Both the position numbers and the translations under genes were made by a program. From Peterkaempfera griseoplana (lineage in GTDB: Bacteria > Actinomycetota > Actinomycetes > Streptomycetales > Streptomycetaceae), in contig NZ_LIQR01000155.1 in NCBI RefSeq assembly GCF_001418575.1, positions 1 through 33,619 of the forward strand: DNA of 33,619 nucleotides, written 5' to 3'. Of this stretch, positions 17,790 to 25,934 are shown one piece after another. The notes beneath the pieces are model-generated. The model had not been told where the DNA came from. It saw only the letters and a list, made by a program, of their open reading frames with translations, and made no database searches. The stretch's first letter is position 1. Each line of letters begins with the position of its first letter.

Positions 17790-17811
17790 CTGGGGACCAG
17801 CTGGGGACCAG
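17790..17811. repeat. 11-bp direct tandem repeat
   Basis: Two exact, adjacent copies of CTGGGGACCAG lie within the gene-poor stretch. The unit is short; it could be part of an attachment or protein-binding site, or chance slippage. Confidence 0.6.
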
Positions 17812-17909
17812 GCGTCGTGCGCGACCCTTCACGAGCTGCGCTTTCGTGAACGTATTGCGCGTGTGGTAAGGCGCTTGACGTGGAGAAATGCAAATTCATG
17901 CCTGACTGG

Positions 17910-17929
17910 GGGTCAAGTGCGCTTGACCC
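17910..17929. promoter_or_regulatory. Inverted repeat of MerR-family operator type
   Basis: GGGTCAAG and CTTGACCC flank a 4-base centre (TGCG). The inner TCAAG-N4-CTTGA core and spacing are those of SoxR/MerR-type operators. The nonamer GCGCTTGAC of its right arm occurs again at 17871-17879. No gene with a fitting promoter starts nearby, so its user is unknown. Confidence 0.4.
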
Positions 17930-18818
17930 TGTGCCCCGATGCGAGTCGGGAGCCCTCTCGGTTGGGGAATGCCCAGCTCAGTGGCCTTCTTGGTCTTGAC
18001 TTGTCGGCGGTGCTCGCGGCTAGGGGAGTGCGCTCCGTGTTGATCTACCTGGGAGTCGATCAGGGGTGGTCGCTCTGTGTCTTCGGAGGCGAGTGACGGC
18101 CGGAGGCGGTGACGTCTCTCCTGGCGAGCGCAGTTTAGGGTATCTGAGTCTCCGAATTTGCGCACATTCTCAGCGGGTCAGCCGATAAGGCGATGGTGAC
18201 GGGGCGTGTGAGTTATGACCTGTCCTGGCTGCGGCCGCCCGGGTTTTTCGCTGATTTGCGCCGGGTCTGCAAGATCGTGCGGTGGGACGTGCTGAAGTAC
18301 TCGCCCGCTGGTGATCGGGTTTGCTGGCAGGCTGCTCCGGCGCCGGCGCTGTTTGGTCGATGCCTCGCCTGGCGGGCGTTGCCGGCATTGATTGGCGCAC
18401 GGGGGGTGCCCGTGGATTGTCGGGTCCTCAGTCCGAGTGAGACGTGCTTCTCCAAGTGGGGCGGCAGGGCCGCCGCTGCCGTCCACGAGGTGTCGCCGGC
18501 CAGGGCTTGTCGAACGTGAACTGTGGGGGACTGCCCTCTACCACACGAATGCCTGTTTCCGGGGCGCCCGCGTTCGCCGGATCCTGGGGCCCATGGTGAC
18601 GTGACCTGGGGAAGGGGAACGGGTGCGGCTGGAAGGGCCTGTGGTTGCCAACGTGGAGGAGGGCAGGGCTTGTTGCTCCGATGGGGACGTGGACGTCGGC
18701 GCCGGTGGTGCCGCGGTAGGCGGTGCGGACTGGCGTCGGCGGTTTCTGCGGGGAGCGCCTGGGGCTGATGGGGTGGAGGCGGATCGGTTGCGGGGGTTGT
18801 TGCGGTTGATGGGGCGGT

Positions 18819-18855
18819 GGTGAGGTCCCGGCCACCGGTGGGCCGGGACCTCACC
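18819..18855 (-). terminator. Strong hairpin after the serine recombinase gene
   Basis: A perfect 15-bp stem, GGTGAGGTCCCGGCC paired with its complement, with a 7-base loop, 10 bases past the recombinase stop codon. There is no clear T-run, as is common for high-GC actinomycete terminators. Confidence 0.75.
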
Positions 18856-18865
18856 GGGGATGTGG

Positions 18866-20545
18866 TCAGGTGTCGATCTCGTCCAGGGTCTTCCAGCGGG
18901 GGTGGAGGCGCTCGCGTAGGCGGGAGGTGGGGTCGGCGCCGTTGGCAGGTGCGGGGGGCAGGACGTCGATGCCGTGCAGGTAGCGCTTGAGGATGGCTCG
19001 CCGTTGGCGGAGGGTGCCGGTGCGCCAGCCGTTCAGGAGATCCTGTGCGGGAGTGGCGCGGGAGGGCGAGCGGTCGGTGGCGGTGACGGCCTCACGCAGG
19101 CGTGCGATCTTGCGGGTGAGGCCGGCGAGGAGGGTGAAGTAGTCCTCGTCGCCGACGCCGATGTCCTGGAGGGTGCCGGCGGTCCAGCGGTTCAGGAGGT
19201 CCTGCTTGCGGGTGAGTTCCTTCTCCAGGCGGGCCTGCAGGGATCGGCGCTGCTCTTCGCTTTCCTCGGACTGGGGGGAGGTGGCGGCGGTGAGCATGCG
19301 GGTGAGGAAGGCCTCCATGCCCTCGGTGATGGCTTGTTCGGCGGGTGCGGTCGCGATGAAGGTCCGGCCGCAGCCGCCGAAGGCGTTGGGCGGACAGCGG
19401 TAGCTGTGGTAGATCGTGCCGGTCTGCTGGCGGTGGGCGTTGCCGACCATGCCGCGGCCGCACCGGCCGCAGTGCAGGATGCCGGAGAGCAGGTAGCGGT
19501 TGGTGACCGGGGCGCGTTGGGTGCCGGCGGGTATGCCGCGCCGCTGGCGGCGCAGTTGCAGGTCGAACTGGACCTGCGACCAGATGCTGGGGTCGATGAT
19601 GGGTTGCCAGTTGCCGCGGAGGGGTCGTCCGGTGTCGTCGAACAGGACGAGGGACCAGCCGTCCCAGGGGGTGGAGGGGTCGAGGCGGTGGCGGCCTGAG
19701 TAGGAGACCATGCCGGCGTATCGGGGGTTGCGGAGCATCTTGTTGACCATGGTGGAGGACCACAGTTTGGCCTCCGGTGGGCGGATGCCTTCGCGGTTGA
19801 GGCGGGTGGCGATGCTGTAGGCGGTCTCGCCGGTGAGGCAGGAGGTGAAGATGTTCTGCACCACGGCGGCTTCGGTGGGGATGGTGGTGCCTTTGGCGGG
19901 GCCCTTGCGGACCCAGCCGTAGGCGATGCGGCCCTGGATCCGGCCTTCCTGGGCGAGGGAGAGGTGCATGCGGGCGACGCGGCGGGCGGTGTCCTCGGAG
20001 GACTTCAGCGCCATCACGCACATCATGCGGGCCATGTGGCGATCGCTGTCGTTGATCAGGTTCATTCGGCCGCCGGTGGCGCCGATGACGGGGCGCTTGA
20101 CGTACTCGACGACGTCGATGAGGTCTTCCAGGTCGCGCGGCTGACGCACCAGGCGGTCAAGGTCGTAGAAGACCACACCGTCGATGACCCCGCTGGCCAG
20201 GTCGGCCAGCAGCTGACGGAACTTCGGCCGCACCACCACCCAGTCGATCGACCCGTCCGGACGAATGATCTTCTTCTTCTTGAACGCCGAGGTGTCGTTC
20301 TCCTTGTAGACCTTCGCGAACGCATCCCAGCCCAGCCGGGTGCGGGTGTCTTGGGAGTCCTCCAACTGCCGCTCCACACCAGCCTCCAGACCGAACCGGT
20401 CCGAGGAGATCCGCAGATACGCCCCCGGCTGCTGCGGCACGAACGCAGACAACTGGTCATGGATGTTCAAGGTGACCCCGCGTCCGCGCACATGCGCAGG
20501 CACCTCGAAGTCGTCCCAGACGGACAGGGCGGACGAATGCGTCAT
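18866..20545 (-). CDS. Large serine recombinase / integrase
   Basis: 559 residues from ATG 20545 (GGAG 11 bases upstream). The N-terminal resolvase domain has AYLRISSDR with the likely nucleophile Ser47, and DLDRLVRQPRDLEDLI. A recombinase domain follows (RIAYGWVRKG, then MVNKMLRNPRYAGM). A zinc ribbon comes next (LHCGRCGRGM ... CPPNAFGGCGRTF), then a coiled-coil-rich C-terminus (about 410-500). This is the layout of phage and element integrases such as those of phiC31/Bxb1 type. Such enzymes integrate and excise DNA at short attP/attB sites usually close to the gene. Everything to its left is accessory defence or decayed mobile DNA, and everything to its right looks like core metabolism, so it marks the edge of an integrated element. 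I see no catalytic residue missing. Confidence 0.92.
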   Translation of the reverse strand: MTHSSALSVWDDFEVPAHVRGRGVTLNIHDQLSAFVPQQPGAYLRISSDRFGLEAGVERQLEDSQDTRTRLGWDAFAKVYKENDTSAFKKKKIIRPDGSIDWVVVRPKFRQLLADLASGVIDGVVFYDLDRLVRQPRDLEDLIDVVEYVKRPVIGATGGRMNLINDSDRHMARMMCVMALKSSEDTARRVARMHLSLAQEGRIQGRIAYGWVRKGPAKGTTIPTEAAVVQNIFTSCLTGETAYSIATRLNREGIRPPEAKLWSSTMVNKMLRNPRYAGMVSYSGRHRLDPSTPWDGWSLVLFDDTGRPLRGNWQPIIDPSIWSQVQFDLQLRRQRRGIPAGTQRAPVTNRYLLSGILHCGRCGRGMVGNAHRQQTGTIYHSYRCPPNAFGGCGRTFIATAPAEQAITEGMEAFLTRMLTAATSPQSEESEEQRRSLQARLEKELTRKQDLLNRWTAGTLQDIGVGDEDYFTLLAGLTRKIARLREAVTATDRSPSRATPAQDLLNGWRTGTLRQRRAILKRYLHGIDVLPPAPANGADPTSRLRERLHPRWKTLDEIDT

Positions 20546-20668
20546 GAAAGGCTCAGCTCCGGTTGCTCGCGGCGGACCGACACCGGACACCTTCCATCGC
20601 ACCAGACGGACGCCCATGCGCCCGTGTGGCTGTTACGCTGCAGGTTTCCCTGCCGCGATACTGGCCCC
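20546..20668. other. Probable element/chromosome junction next to the recombinase
   Basis: These 123 bases separate the start of the serine recombinase from a core flavin reductase gene transcribed the other way. In elements of this kind the attachment site often lies just upstream of the integrase gene, so one hybrid att site is expected here. I could not identify the crossover core, because the other end of the element is not in the window. Confidence 0.35.
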
Positions 20669-21280
20669 ATGCGCATCGACTACGACCCCGACGCGATGGA
20701 CCCAGGCGCCTTCTACAAGCTGCTCACGGCCGTGGTGGTGCCACGGCCGATCGCCTGGGTGTCCACCCTTTCGGCAGACAGCTTTCTTGCGAACCTCGCA
20801 CCGCACTCCTTCTTCACGGTGGCCTGCACCGACCCGCCGATCGTGCAGTTCACCTCGGTGGGGCGCAAGGACTCGCTGCGCAACGCGGAGGCCACCGGCG
20901 AGTTCGTGGTCAACTTCGCGCCCGAGTCGCTGTTCGAGCAGATCAATGCGACCGGCACCGACTTCCCCGGCGATGTGGGGGAGTTCGACGCGGTGGGGAT
21001 CGCACGCGAGCCCAGTCTGCGGGTCGGGCCGCCGCGGGTGGCGGGTTCGCCGGTGGCCCTGGAGTGCGTGCTGCACAGCACCGTGCGGCTGGGCGGCTCC
21101 ACCGTCGTCTTCGGCCGGGTGGTGCATGCGGCGGTGAGCGAGGACGTGGTGGTGGCGGGCCATCCGGAGATCGGGCGGCTGAAGCCACTGTCCCGGCTGG
21201 GGAAGAACGAGTGGGGCCTGACCTCGGGGGTGCGGGAGCTGGCGCGGATCCCGTACGCGGACTGGGAGGGCCGGGGCTGA
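20669..21280 (+). CDS. Flavin reductase family protein (FMN-binding split barrel)
   Basis: 203 residues starting at ATG 20669. The N-terminal 'LLTAVVVPRPIAWVSTLSAD' and 'NLAPHSFFTVACTDPPIVQF' blocks, followed by 'NAEATGEFVVNF', are characteristic of the flavin reductase-like / FMN-binding split-barrel family (COG1853), which binds FMN and reduces flavins or related substrates in the cytosol. Near the end, 'LKPLSRLGKNEW' is the usual C-terminal signature. The length is normal. It is divergent from the recombinase and is the first core-looking gene right of the island. No ribosome site is obvious, so a leaderless or weakly translated mRNA is possible. The substrate cannot be told from sequence. 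Confidence 0.88.
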   Translation: MRIDYDPDAMDPGAFYKLLTAVVVPRPIAWVSTLSADSFLANLAPHSFFTVACTDPPIVQFTSVGRKDSLRNAEATGEFVVNFAPESLFEQINATGTDFPGDVGEFDAVGIAREPSLRVGPPRVAGSPVALECVLHSTVRLGGSTVVFGRVVHAAVSEDVVVAGHPEIGRLKPLSRLGKNEWGLTSGVRELARIPYADWEGRG

Positions 21281-21315
21281 CCTGCAGGGCCGGCTCACGC
21301 GCGAGCGAAGGGGCA

Positions 21316-21351
21316 GGCGAACGGGCCGGCGAACGGGCCGGCGGACAGGCC
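21316..21351. repeat. 12-bp tandem repeat, three copies
   Basis: Two exact copies of GGCGAACGGGCC (21316-21327 and 21328-21339) are followed by a degenerate third (GGCGGACAGGCC) between the flavin reductase gene and tdh. Probably slippage in non-coding DNA. Confidence 0.6.
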
Positions 21352-21422
21352 CGCGAAGGTCCTGCGCGTCCGTGAAGCTCAGCTGTGGTTCCGCTTTAGA
21401 AAACCTCGATGGACTGAACGCC

Positions 21423-21457
21423 CGTGACCGGGCAGATTGCTGTTCTGCCCGGTCACG
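21423..21457 (+). terminator. Perfect 14-bp hairpin in front of tdh
   Basis: CGTGACCGGGCAGA and its exact complement TCTGCCCGGTCACG enclose a 7-base loop, 47 bases before the tdh start codon and 142 bases after the flavin reductase stop. It may end upstream transcription, or act as an attenuator in the tdh leader; a short A/T-rich patch (TTTAGAAAA) about 20 bases before it could belong to a promoter. Confidence 0.6.
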
Positions 21458-21504
21458 CACCGGGCGTCCCCCGTTCGTCGTGCGTCGCAACAGGAGCCGC
21501 AGCC

Positions 21505-22533
21505 GTGAAGGCACTGGTGAAGGAGAAGGCCGAGCCCGGGCTGTGGCTGATGGATGTGCCGGAGCCGTCCATCGGTTCGGGGGAGGTGCTGATCAAGGTG
21601 CTGCGCACCGGGATCTGCGGTACCGACCTGCACATCCGCGCCTATGACGGCTGGGCTCAGCAGGCCGTGCGGACCCCGTTGGTGCTCGGTCACGAGTTCG
21701 TGGGCGAGGTCGCGGAGATCGGCGCGGACGTCGCCGACATCAAGGTCGGCGACCTGGTGAGCGGCGAGGGCCACCTGGTCTGCGGGAAGTGCCGCAACTG
21801 CCTCGCGGGCCGCCGCCACCTGTGCCGTTCCACCGTCGGCCTGGGGGTCGGCCGCGACGGGGCGTTCGCGGAGTATGTGGCGCTGCCCGCCTCCAACGTC
21901 TGGGTGCACCGAGTCCCGGTGGACCTCGACATCGCGGCGATCTTCGACCCGTTCGGCAACGCGGTGCACACCGCACTGTCGTTCCCCCTGGTCGGTGAGG
22001 ACGTGCTGATCACCGGTGCGGGGCCGATCGGCATCATGGCCGCCGCGGTGGCCAGGCACGCGGGCGCCCGCAAGGTGATGATCACCGATGTCAGCGAGTA
22101 CCGGCTGGAGCTGGCCCGCAAGGTGGGCGTCAGCCTGGCCCTGAACGTCGCCGAGCACTCCATCGAGGAGGGGCAACGGAGCCTGGGTCTGCGGGAGGGG
22201 TTCGACATCGGGCTGGAGATGTCCGGTCGCCCCGAGGCCATGCAGGACATGATCGCCAACATGACGCACGGCGGCCGGATCGCCATGCTCGGCCTGCCGT
22301 CGCAGGAGTTCCCTGTCGACTTCGCCAGGATCGTCACCTCCATGATCACCATCAAGGGGATCTACGGCCGGGAGATGTTCGAGACCTGGTACGCCATGTC
22401 GGTGCTGCTGGAAGGCGGTCTGGACCTCAGCCCGGTGATCACCGGCCGGTACGCGTACACCGACTTCGACGCAGCCTTCGACGACGCCGCGAGCGGACGC
22501 TGCGGCAAGGTCATCCTCGACTGGACCGTCTGA
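21505..22533 (+). CDS. tdh: L-threonine 3-dehydrogenase
   Basis: 342 residues, one more than the E. coli enzyme, from GTG 21505 with AGGAG 8 bases upstream. It oxidises L-threonine to 2-amino-3-oxobutyrate with NAD+. Catalytic zinc ligands Cys38, His63 and Glu64 (GICGTD, LGHEFVG) and structural zinc cysteines 93, 96, 99 and 107 (CGKCRNC ... C) fall at the same numbers as in the known enzyme. The NAD-binding Rossmann loop is GAGPIGIMA, and [11 protein letters not shown] is a typical tdh block. kbl follows after 39 bases, so the two form the threonine-to-glycine pathway operon. The longer frame beginning at 21424 runs through the upstream hairpin and is rejected. Confidence 0.97.
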   Translation: MKALVKEKAEPGLWLMDVPEPSIGSGEVLIKVLRTGICGTDLHIRAYDGWAQQAVRTPLVLGHEFVGEVAEIGADVADIKVGDLVSGEGHLVCGKCRNCLAGRRHLCRSTVGLGVGRDGAFAEYVALPASNVWVHRVPVDLDIAAIFDPFGNAVHTALSFPLVGEDVLITGAGPIGIMAAAVARHAGARKVMITDVSEYRLELARKVGVSLALNVAEHSIEEGQRSLGLREGFDIGLEMSGRPEAMQDMIANMTHGGRIAMLGLPSQEFPVDFARIVTSMITIKGIYGREMFETWYAMSVLLEGGLDLSPVITGRYAYTDFDAAFDDAASGRCGKVILDWTV

Positions 22534-22572
22534 GACCCGGACCGCCTGAGCACCCCCTAGGAGCCCTCCGCC

Positions 22573-23778
22573 ATGTTCGACTCGGTACGCGACGACCTGC
22601 GCACCACCCTGGACGAGATCCGCGCCGCGGGCCTGCACAAGCCCGAGCGGGTGATCGGCACCCCGCAGAGCGCCTCCGTCGCCGTCACGGCCGGCGGCCG
22701 CCCCGGCCCGGTGCTGAACTTCTGCGCCAACAACTACCTCGGTCTCGCCGACCACCCCGAGATCGTCTCCGCCGCCCGCGAGGCGCTGGACCGCTGGGGC
22801 TACGGCATGGCCTCGGTCCGCTTCATCTGTGGCACCCAGGAGGTCCACAAGGAGCTGGAGGAGCGGCTCTCCCGCTTCCTCGGCACCGAGGACACCATCC
22901 TCTACTCCTCCTGCTTCGACGCCAACGGCGGTGTCTTCGAGACCCTCCTGGACGAGCGCGACGCCGTCATCTCCGACGCGCTCAACCACGCCTCCATCAT
23001 CGACGGCATCCGCCTCTCCAAGGCTCGCCGCCACCGCTACGCCAACCGCGACATGGCCGACCTGGAGCAGCAGCTCAAGGAGACCGCCGACGCGCGCCGC
23101 CGTCTGATCGTCACCGACGGCGTCTTCTCCATGGACGGCTATGTCGCCCCGCTGCGGGAGATCTGCGACCTGGCCGACCGCTACGACGCCATGGTGATGG
23201 TGGACGACTCCCACGCCGTCGGCTTCGTCGGCCCCGGCGGCCGCGGCACCCATGAGCTGCACGGCGTCATGGACCGGGTGGACATCCTCACCGGCACCCT
23301 CGGCAAGGCCCTCGGCGGTGCCTCCGGCGGCTATGTCGCCGCCCGCGCCGAGATCGTCGCCCTGCTGCGCCAGCGCTCCCGCCCGTACCTCTTCTCCAAC
23401 TCCCTGGCCCCGGTGATCGCCGCCGCCTCCCTCAAGGTCCTCGACCTGCTGGAGGACTCGGCCGGGCTGCGGCAGCGGCTGCGCGACAACACGGCGCTGT
23501 TCCGCTCCCGGATGACCGAGGCCGGCTTTGAGATCCTGCCGGGCGACCACCCCATCGCCCCGGTGATGATCGGTGACGCCGCGGTCGCCGGGCGGATGGC
23601 GGAGCTGCTGCTGGAGCAGGGCGTCTACGCCATCGGCTTCTCCTACCCGGTGGTTCCGCACGGCAAGGCGAGGATCCGGGTGCAGCTCTCCGCCGCCCAC
23701 TCCACCGCGGACGTCGAGCACGCCGTCGCCGCCTTCGTCGCCGCTCGGGCGGCCCTCGCGGACTCCGCCGAGGGATGA
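22573..23778 (+). CDS. kbl: Glycine C-acetyltransferase (2-amino-3-ketobutyrate CoA ligase)
   Basis: 401 residues from ATG 22573 with GGAG upstream. A PLP-dependent class II enzyme of the alpha-oxoamine synthase family that splits 2-amino-3-oxobutyrate with CoA into glycine and acetyl-CoA. Visible marks are [38 protein letters not shown] and [14 protein letters not shown], with the PLP lysine at about 245. The length agrees with the E. coli protein. It works directly on the product of tdh in front of it and is very probably co-transcribed with it. A strong GC hairpin follows the stop codon. Confidence 0.97.
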   Translation: MFDSVRDDLRTTLDEIRAAGLHKPERVIGTPQSASVAVTAGGRPGPVLNFCANNYLGLADHPEIVSAAREALDRWGYGMASVRFICGTQEVHKELEERLSRFLGTEDTILYSSCFDANGGVFETLLDERDAVISDALNHASIIDGIRLSKARRHRYANRDMADLEQQLKETADARRRLIVTDGVFSMDGYVAPLREICDLADRYDAMVMVDDSHAVGFVGPGGRGTHELHGVMDRVDILTGTLGKALGGASGGYVAARAEIVALLRQRSRPYLFSNSLAPVIAAASLKVLDLLEDSAGLRQRLRDNTALFRSRMTEAGFEILPGDHPIAPVMIGDAAVAGRMAELLLEQGVYAIGFSYPVVPHGKARIRVQLSAAHSTADVEHAVAAFVAARAALADSAEG

Positions 23779-23787
23779 CCCGGGCGG

Positions 23788-23812
23788 GGGCCGGGGCCCC
23801 GGGCCCCGGCCC
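23788..23812 (+). terminator. GC-rich hairpin after kbl
   Basis: Stem GGGCCGGGGC / GCCCCGGCCC (10 bp) with a 5-base loop begins 10 bases after the kbl stop. There is no T-run. Confidence 0.6.
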
Positions 23813-23876
23813 GGGGCGGCCGGCAGCGCCGGCGGTCCGGCCCTGACCGCGGTCCGGTGGGAGCCCGCCGTCGAAC

Positions 23877-23882
23877 TACGAT
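23877..23882 (+). promoter_or_regulatory. -10 element for a leaderless LysR gene
   Basis: TACGAT lies 6 bases before the GTG start of the LysR gene, the spacing expected when transcription starts at the start codon. No ribosome site precedes the GTG and no good -35 is visible. Confidence 0.45.
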
Positions 23883-23888
23883 GACCAG

Positions 23889-24821
23889 GTGATCGATGCC
23901 CGGCGGCTGCGGACCCTGAGGGCCGTGGCGGACCACCGTACGGTGACCGCCGCGGCGGCCTCGCTGTACCTCACCCCCTCGGCGGTGTCCCAGCAGCTCG
24001 CCGCGCTGGAGAGCGAGACCGGCCACCGGCTGCTGGAGCGGCACGGCCGCGGCATCCGGCTGACCGCCGCCGGGGAGATCCTGCTCAGCCACGCCAATGC
24101 GGTGCTGGCGCAGCTGGAGCGGGCCGAGGCCGAGCTGGCCGCGTACACCTCGGGGGCGGCGGGTGAGCTCACGGTGGCATCCTTCGCCACCGGCATCGGG
24201 CTGGTCCTCGCCCCCGCGATCGCCGGGCTCGCCCTCAGCTCGCCGGGCATCAGGGTGCGGGTGCTGGACGCGGAGGGCGACGAGAGTCTGCCCATGGTGC
24301 TGGACGGACGGGCGGACCTGGCCGTCGCCGTGGAGTACCGGGGCGCACCCCGCGAGGACGATCAGCGTCTCGCCCGCGTCCCGCTGTACGCCGAGCCCTT
24401 CGACGCGGTGCTCCCCGTGGCGCACCGCCTGGCGGGGGCCGGCCGGATACCCGTGGCGGATCTGGCGGACGAGCCGTGGATCGGCCCCTACCCGGGCAAC
24501 CCCTGTCATGACGTGGTGGTGCTGGCCTGCGAGTACGCCGGCTTCCAGCCCCGGCTGGTGCACTCGTCCGACGACTTCCGGGCCGTGGTGGCGCTGGCCG
24601 GTGCCGGTGCCGGGGTGGCGCTGGTGCCCCGTTCCGCGCTGCGGGGCATGGATCTGGGCGATGTGGTGGTCCGGCCGGTGGACGGGGTCCCCGCCACCCG
24701 CAGGGTCTTCGCCGCCGTACGCCGCGGCGCGGAGGAGCACCCGCTGATCCGCCCGGTGCTGGACGCCCTGCGGGCCGCCGCGGAGCAGATCCTCCCCGGT
24801 GCCGCCACCTCGGACGGCTGA
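23889..24821 (+). CDS. LysR-family transcriptional regulator
   Basis: 310 residues from GTG 23889. The N-terminus is a LysR winged helix-turn-helix: LRTLRAVADHRTVTAAAASL, then TPSAVSQQLAALE and GHRLLERHGRGIRLT. Residues about 90-300 are the periplasmic-binding-like effector domain (GELTVASFATGIG ... GVALVPRSAL). It lies 110 bases after kbl on the same strand, beyond a hairpin, and may control the threonine genes or itself; the sequence does not show the target or ligand. The start lacks a ribosome site but has a -10 element placed for leaderless expression. Confidence 0.92.
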   Translation: MIDARRLRTLRAVADHRTVTAAAASLYLTPSAVSQQLAALESETGHRLLERHGRGIRLTAAGEILLSHANAVLAQLERAEAELAAYTSGAAGELTVASFATGIGLVLAPAIAGLALSSPGIRVRVLDAEGDESLPMVLDGRADLAVAVEYRGAPREDDQRLARVPLYAEPFDAVLPVAHRLAGAGRIPVADLADEPWIGPYPGNPCHDVVVLACEYAGFQPRLVHSSDDFRAVVALAGAGAGVALVPRSALRGMDLGDVVVRPVDGVPATRRVFAAVRRGAEEHPLIRPVLDALRAAAEQILPGAATSDG

Positions 24822-24879
24822 ACGGGGGCGACCGTCCGCCGGGCGAATGCGGCTGCGGCGGCCGGGCACGGATCAGCGT

Positions 24880-25812
24880 ATGACGATGCGCTTGGGGCTC
24901 GGGTTGCCCCAGATGAAGCAGTACACCCTCGCGAAGGATGTGGCGGGGGTGGCCCGGCGGGCGGAGGAGATCGGCTACGACAGCCTCTGGGTGTTCGAGC
25001 GGGTGCTCGTCCCGGAGAACCCCACCCAGGGCCTGTACGGGATCCCGGGACTGCCGTGGCCGGACAACTACCGGTCGGTGGCCGACCCGCTGGTGGTGCT
25101 GGCCCTCGCCGCCGCCGCCACCGAGCGCTGCCGGCTGGGCAGCAGTGTGCTGGTGGCGCCGCTGCACGGGCCGTTCCAGCTGGCCAGGAACCTGGCGACG
25201 CTGGACGTGGCGAGCAACGGCCGGGTGGTGGCCGGATTCGGCACCGGCTGGTCGCTGGACGAGTACGCGGCGGCGGCCGTCGCCCCCTTCGAGGAGCGCG
25301 GCGCCGCCCTGGACGCCCTCCTCGACATCTGCGCCGCCGTGTGGGGTCCCGACCCGGTCTCCTACCAGGTGCGCAACAGCGTGGTCCGGGAGGCCGCGGT
25401 GGGACCCAAGCCCGCCGCCCCGATCCCGGTCTACCTCGCCGCGGGCAGCGTCCGGGCGCTGGAGCGGGTGGCACGCCGCGCCGACGGCTGGCTGCCGACC
25501 GGGGCGCCACCGTCGGTGCTGGGGGCCCGCTGGCGGCAGCTGACCGAGCGCGCCGCCGCCCTCGGCCGTGACCCGGGGGCGCTGGGCTTCTGCGTACGGG
25601 CGAACGTGGAGCTCACCCGGGCCGCGCTGCCCGACGCCGACCGCAGCCCCTTCACCGGCTCGGTGGAGCAGATCGTGGCGGATGTCGCCGCCCATGCCGA
25701 GGTCGGCGCCGGAGAGGTGCTGCTGGACATCCAGGGCAGTGCCCGCGACGGGGCGGAGCTCGCCGATCTGGCGGCGGAACTGCACAGCGCGGTCCGCGGG
25801 GCGGGGGTCTGA
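24880..25812 (+). CDS. LLM-class F420-dependent oxidoreductase
   Basis: 310 residues starting MTMRLGLGLPQMKQYT; the ATG at 24886 is an alternative. The bacterial luciferase-like fold is recognisable from 'ARRAEEIGYDSLWVFERVLV', 'VVLALAAAATERCRLGSSVL', 'QLARNLATLDVASNGRVVAG' and 'GTGWSLDEY'. In actinomycetes proteins of this type usually use the deazaflavin F420, though FMN cannot be excluded. The substrate is unknown. No ribosome site is visible. It follows the LysR gene by 58 bases and precedes an oxidoreductase of another family by 122 bases. Confidence 0.88.
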   Translation: MTMRLGLGLPQMKQYTLAKDVAGVARRAEEIGYDSLWVFERVLVPENPTQGLYGIPGLPWPDNYRSVADPLVVLALAAAATERCRLGSSVLVAPLHGPFQLARNLATLDVASNGRVVAGFGTGWSLDEYAAAAVAPFEERGAALDALLDICAAVWGPDPVSYQVRNSVVREAAVGPKPAAPIPVYLAAGSVRALERVARRADGWLPTGAPPSVLGARWRQLTERAAALGRDPGALGFCVRANVELTRAALPDADRSPFTGSVEQIVADVAAHAEVGAGEVLLDIQGSARDGAELADLAAELHSAVRGAGV

Positions 25813-25934
25813 ACGCGTCCGGCGTGCACCGTCCCCCTATGCTGCTGCGGCACACGGCAGTGACAACGGCAGCCCCGGCCGCAGTCGCAGTGGCGACGGC
25901 AACGGCAGACGGGGAGTGAAGGGAAGCGGCGCGG

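Larger units (their letters stand above)
17431..18865. other. Gene-poor stretch between the decayed ATPase and the serine recombinase
   Basis: About 1.4 kb with no reading frame I trust. Part of it (about 17560-17760) is clearly richer in A and T than the flanks. It contains an 11-bp tandem duplication (17790-17811), a MerR-type dyad (17910-17929) and the hairpin after the recombinase gene. A 66-codon frame at 18623-18823 (+) has a GGGGAAGGGG upstream of its GTG and moderately biased third positions, but I recognise nothing in it. No tRNA gene was seen. Confidence 0.5.

Noticed and set aside
17750-17790. Possible tRNA T-arm as an integration site
   Set aside because: GGGTTCGCAT on the minus strand does not fit TTCRANY and no cloverleaf can be built around it.
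18623-18823. 66-codon frame on the plus strand before the recombinase terminator
   Set aside because: It has a possible ribosome site but no recognisable domain, and its stop lies at the edge of the hairpin; not enough to call a gene.
21379-23721. Open frame of 780 codons on the minus strand across tdh and kbl
   Set aside because: tdh and kbl have full catalytic residues on the plus strand; the minus frame is low-complexity Gly/Val/Ala/His text.
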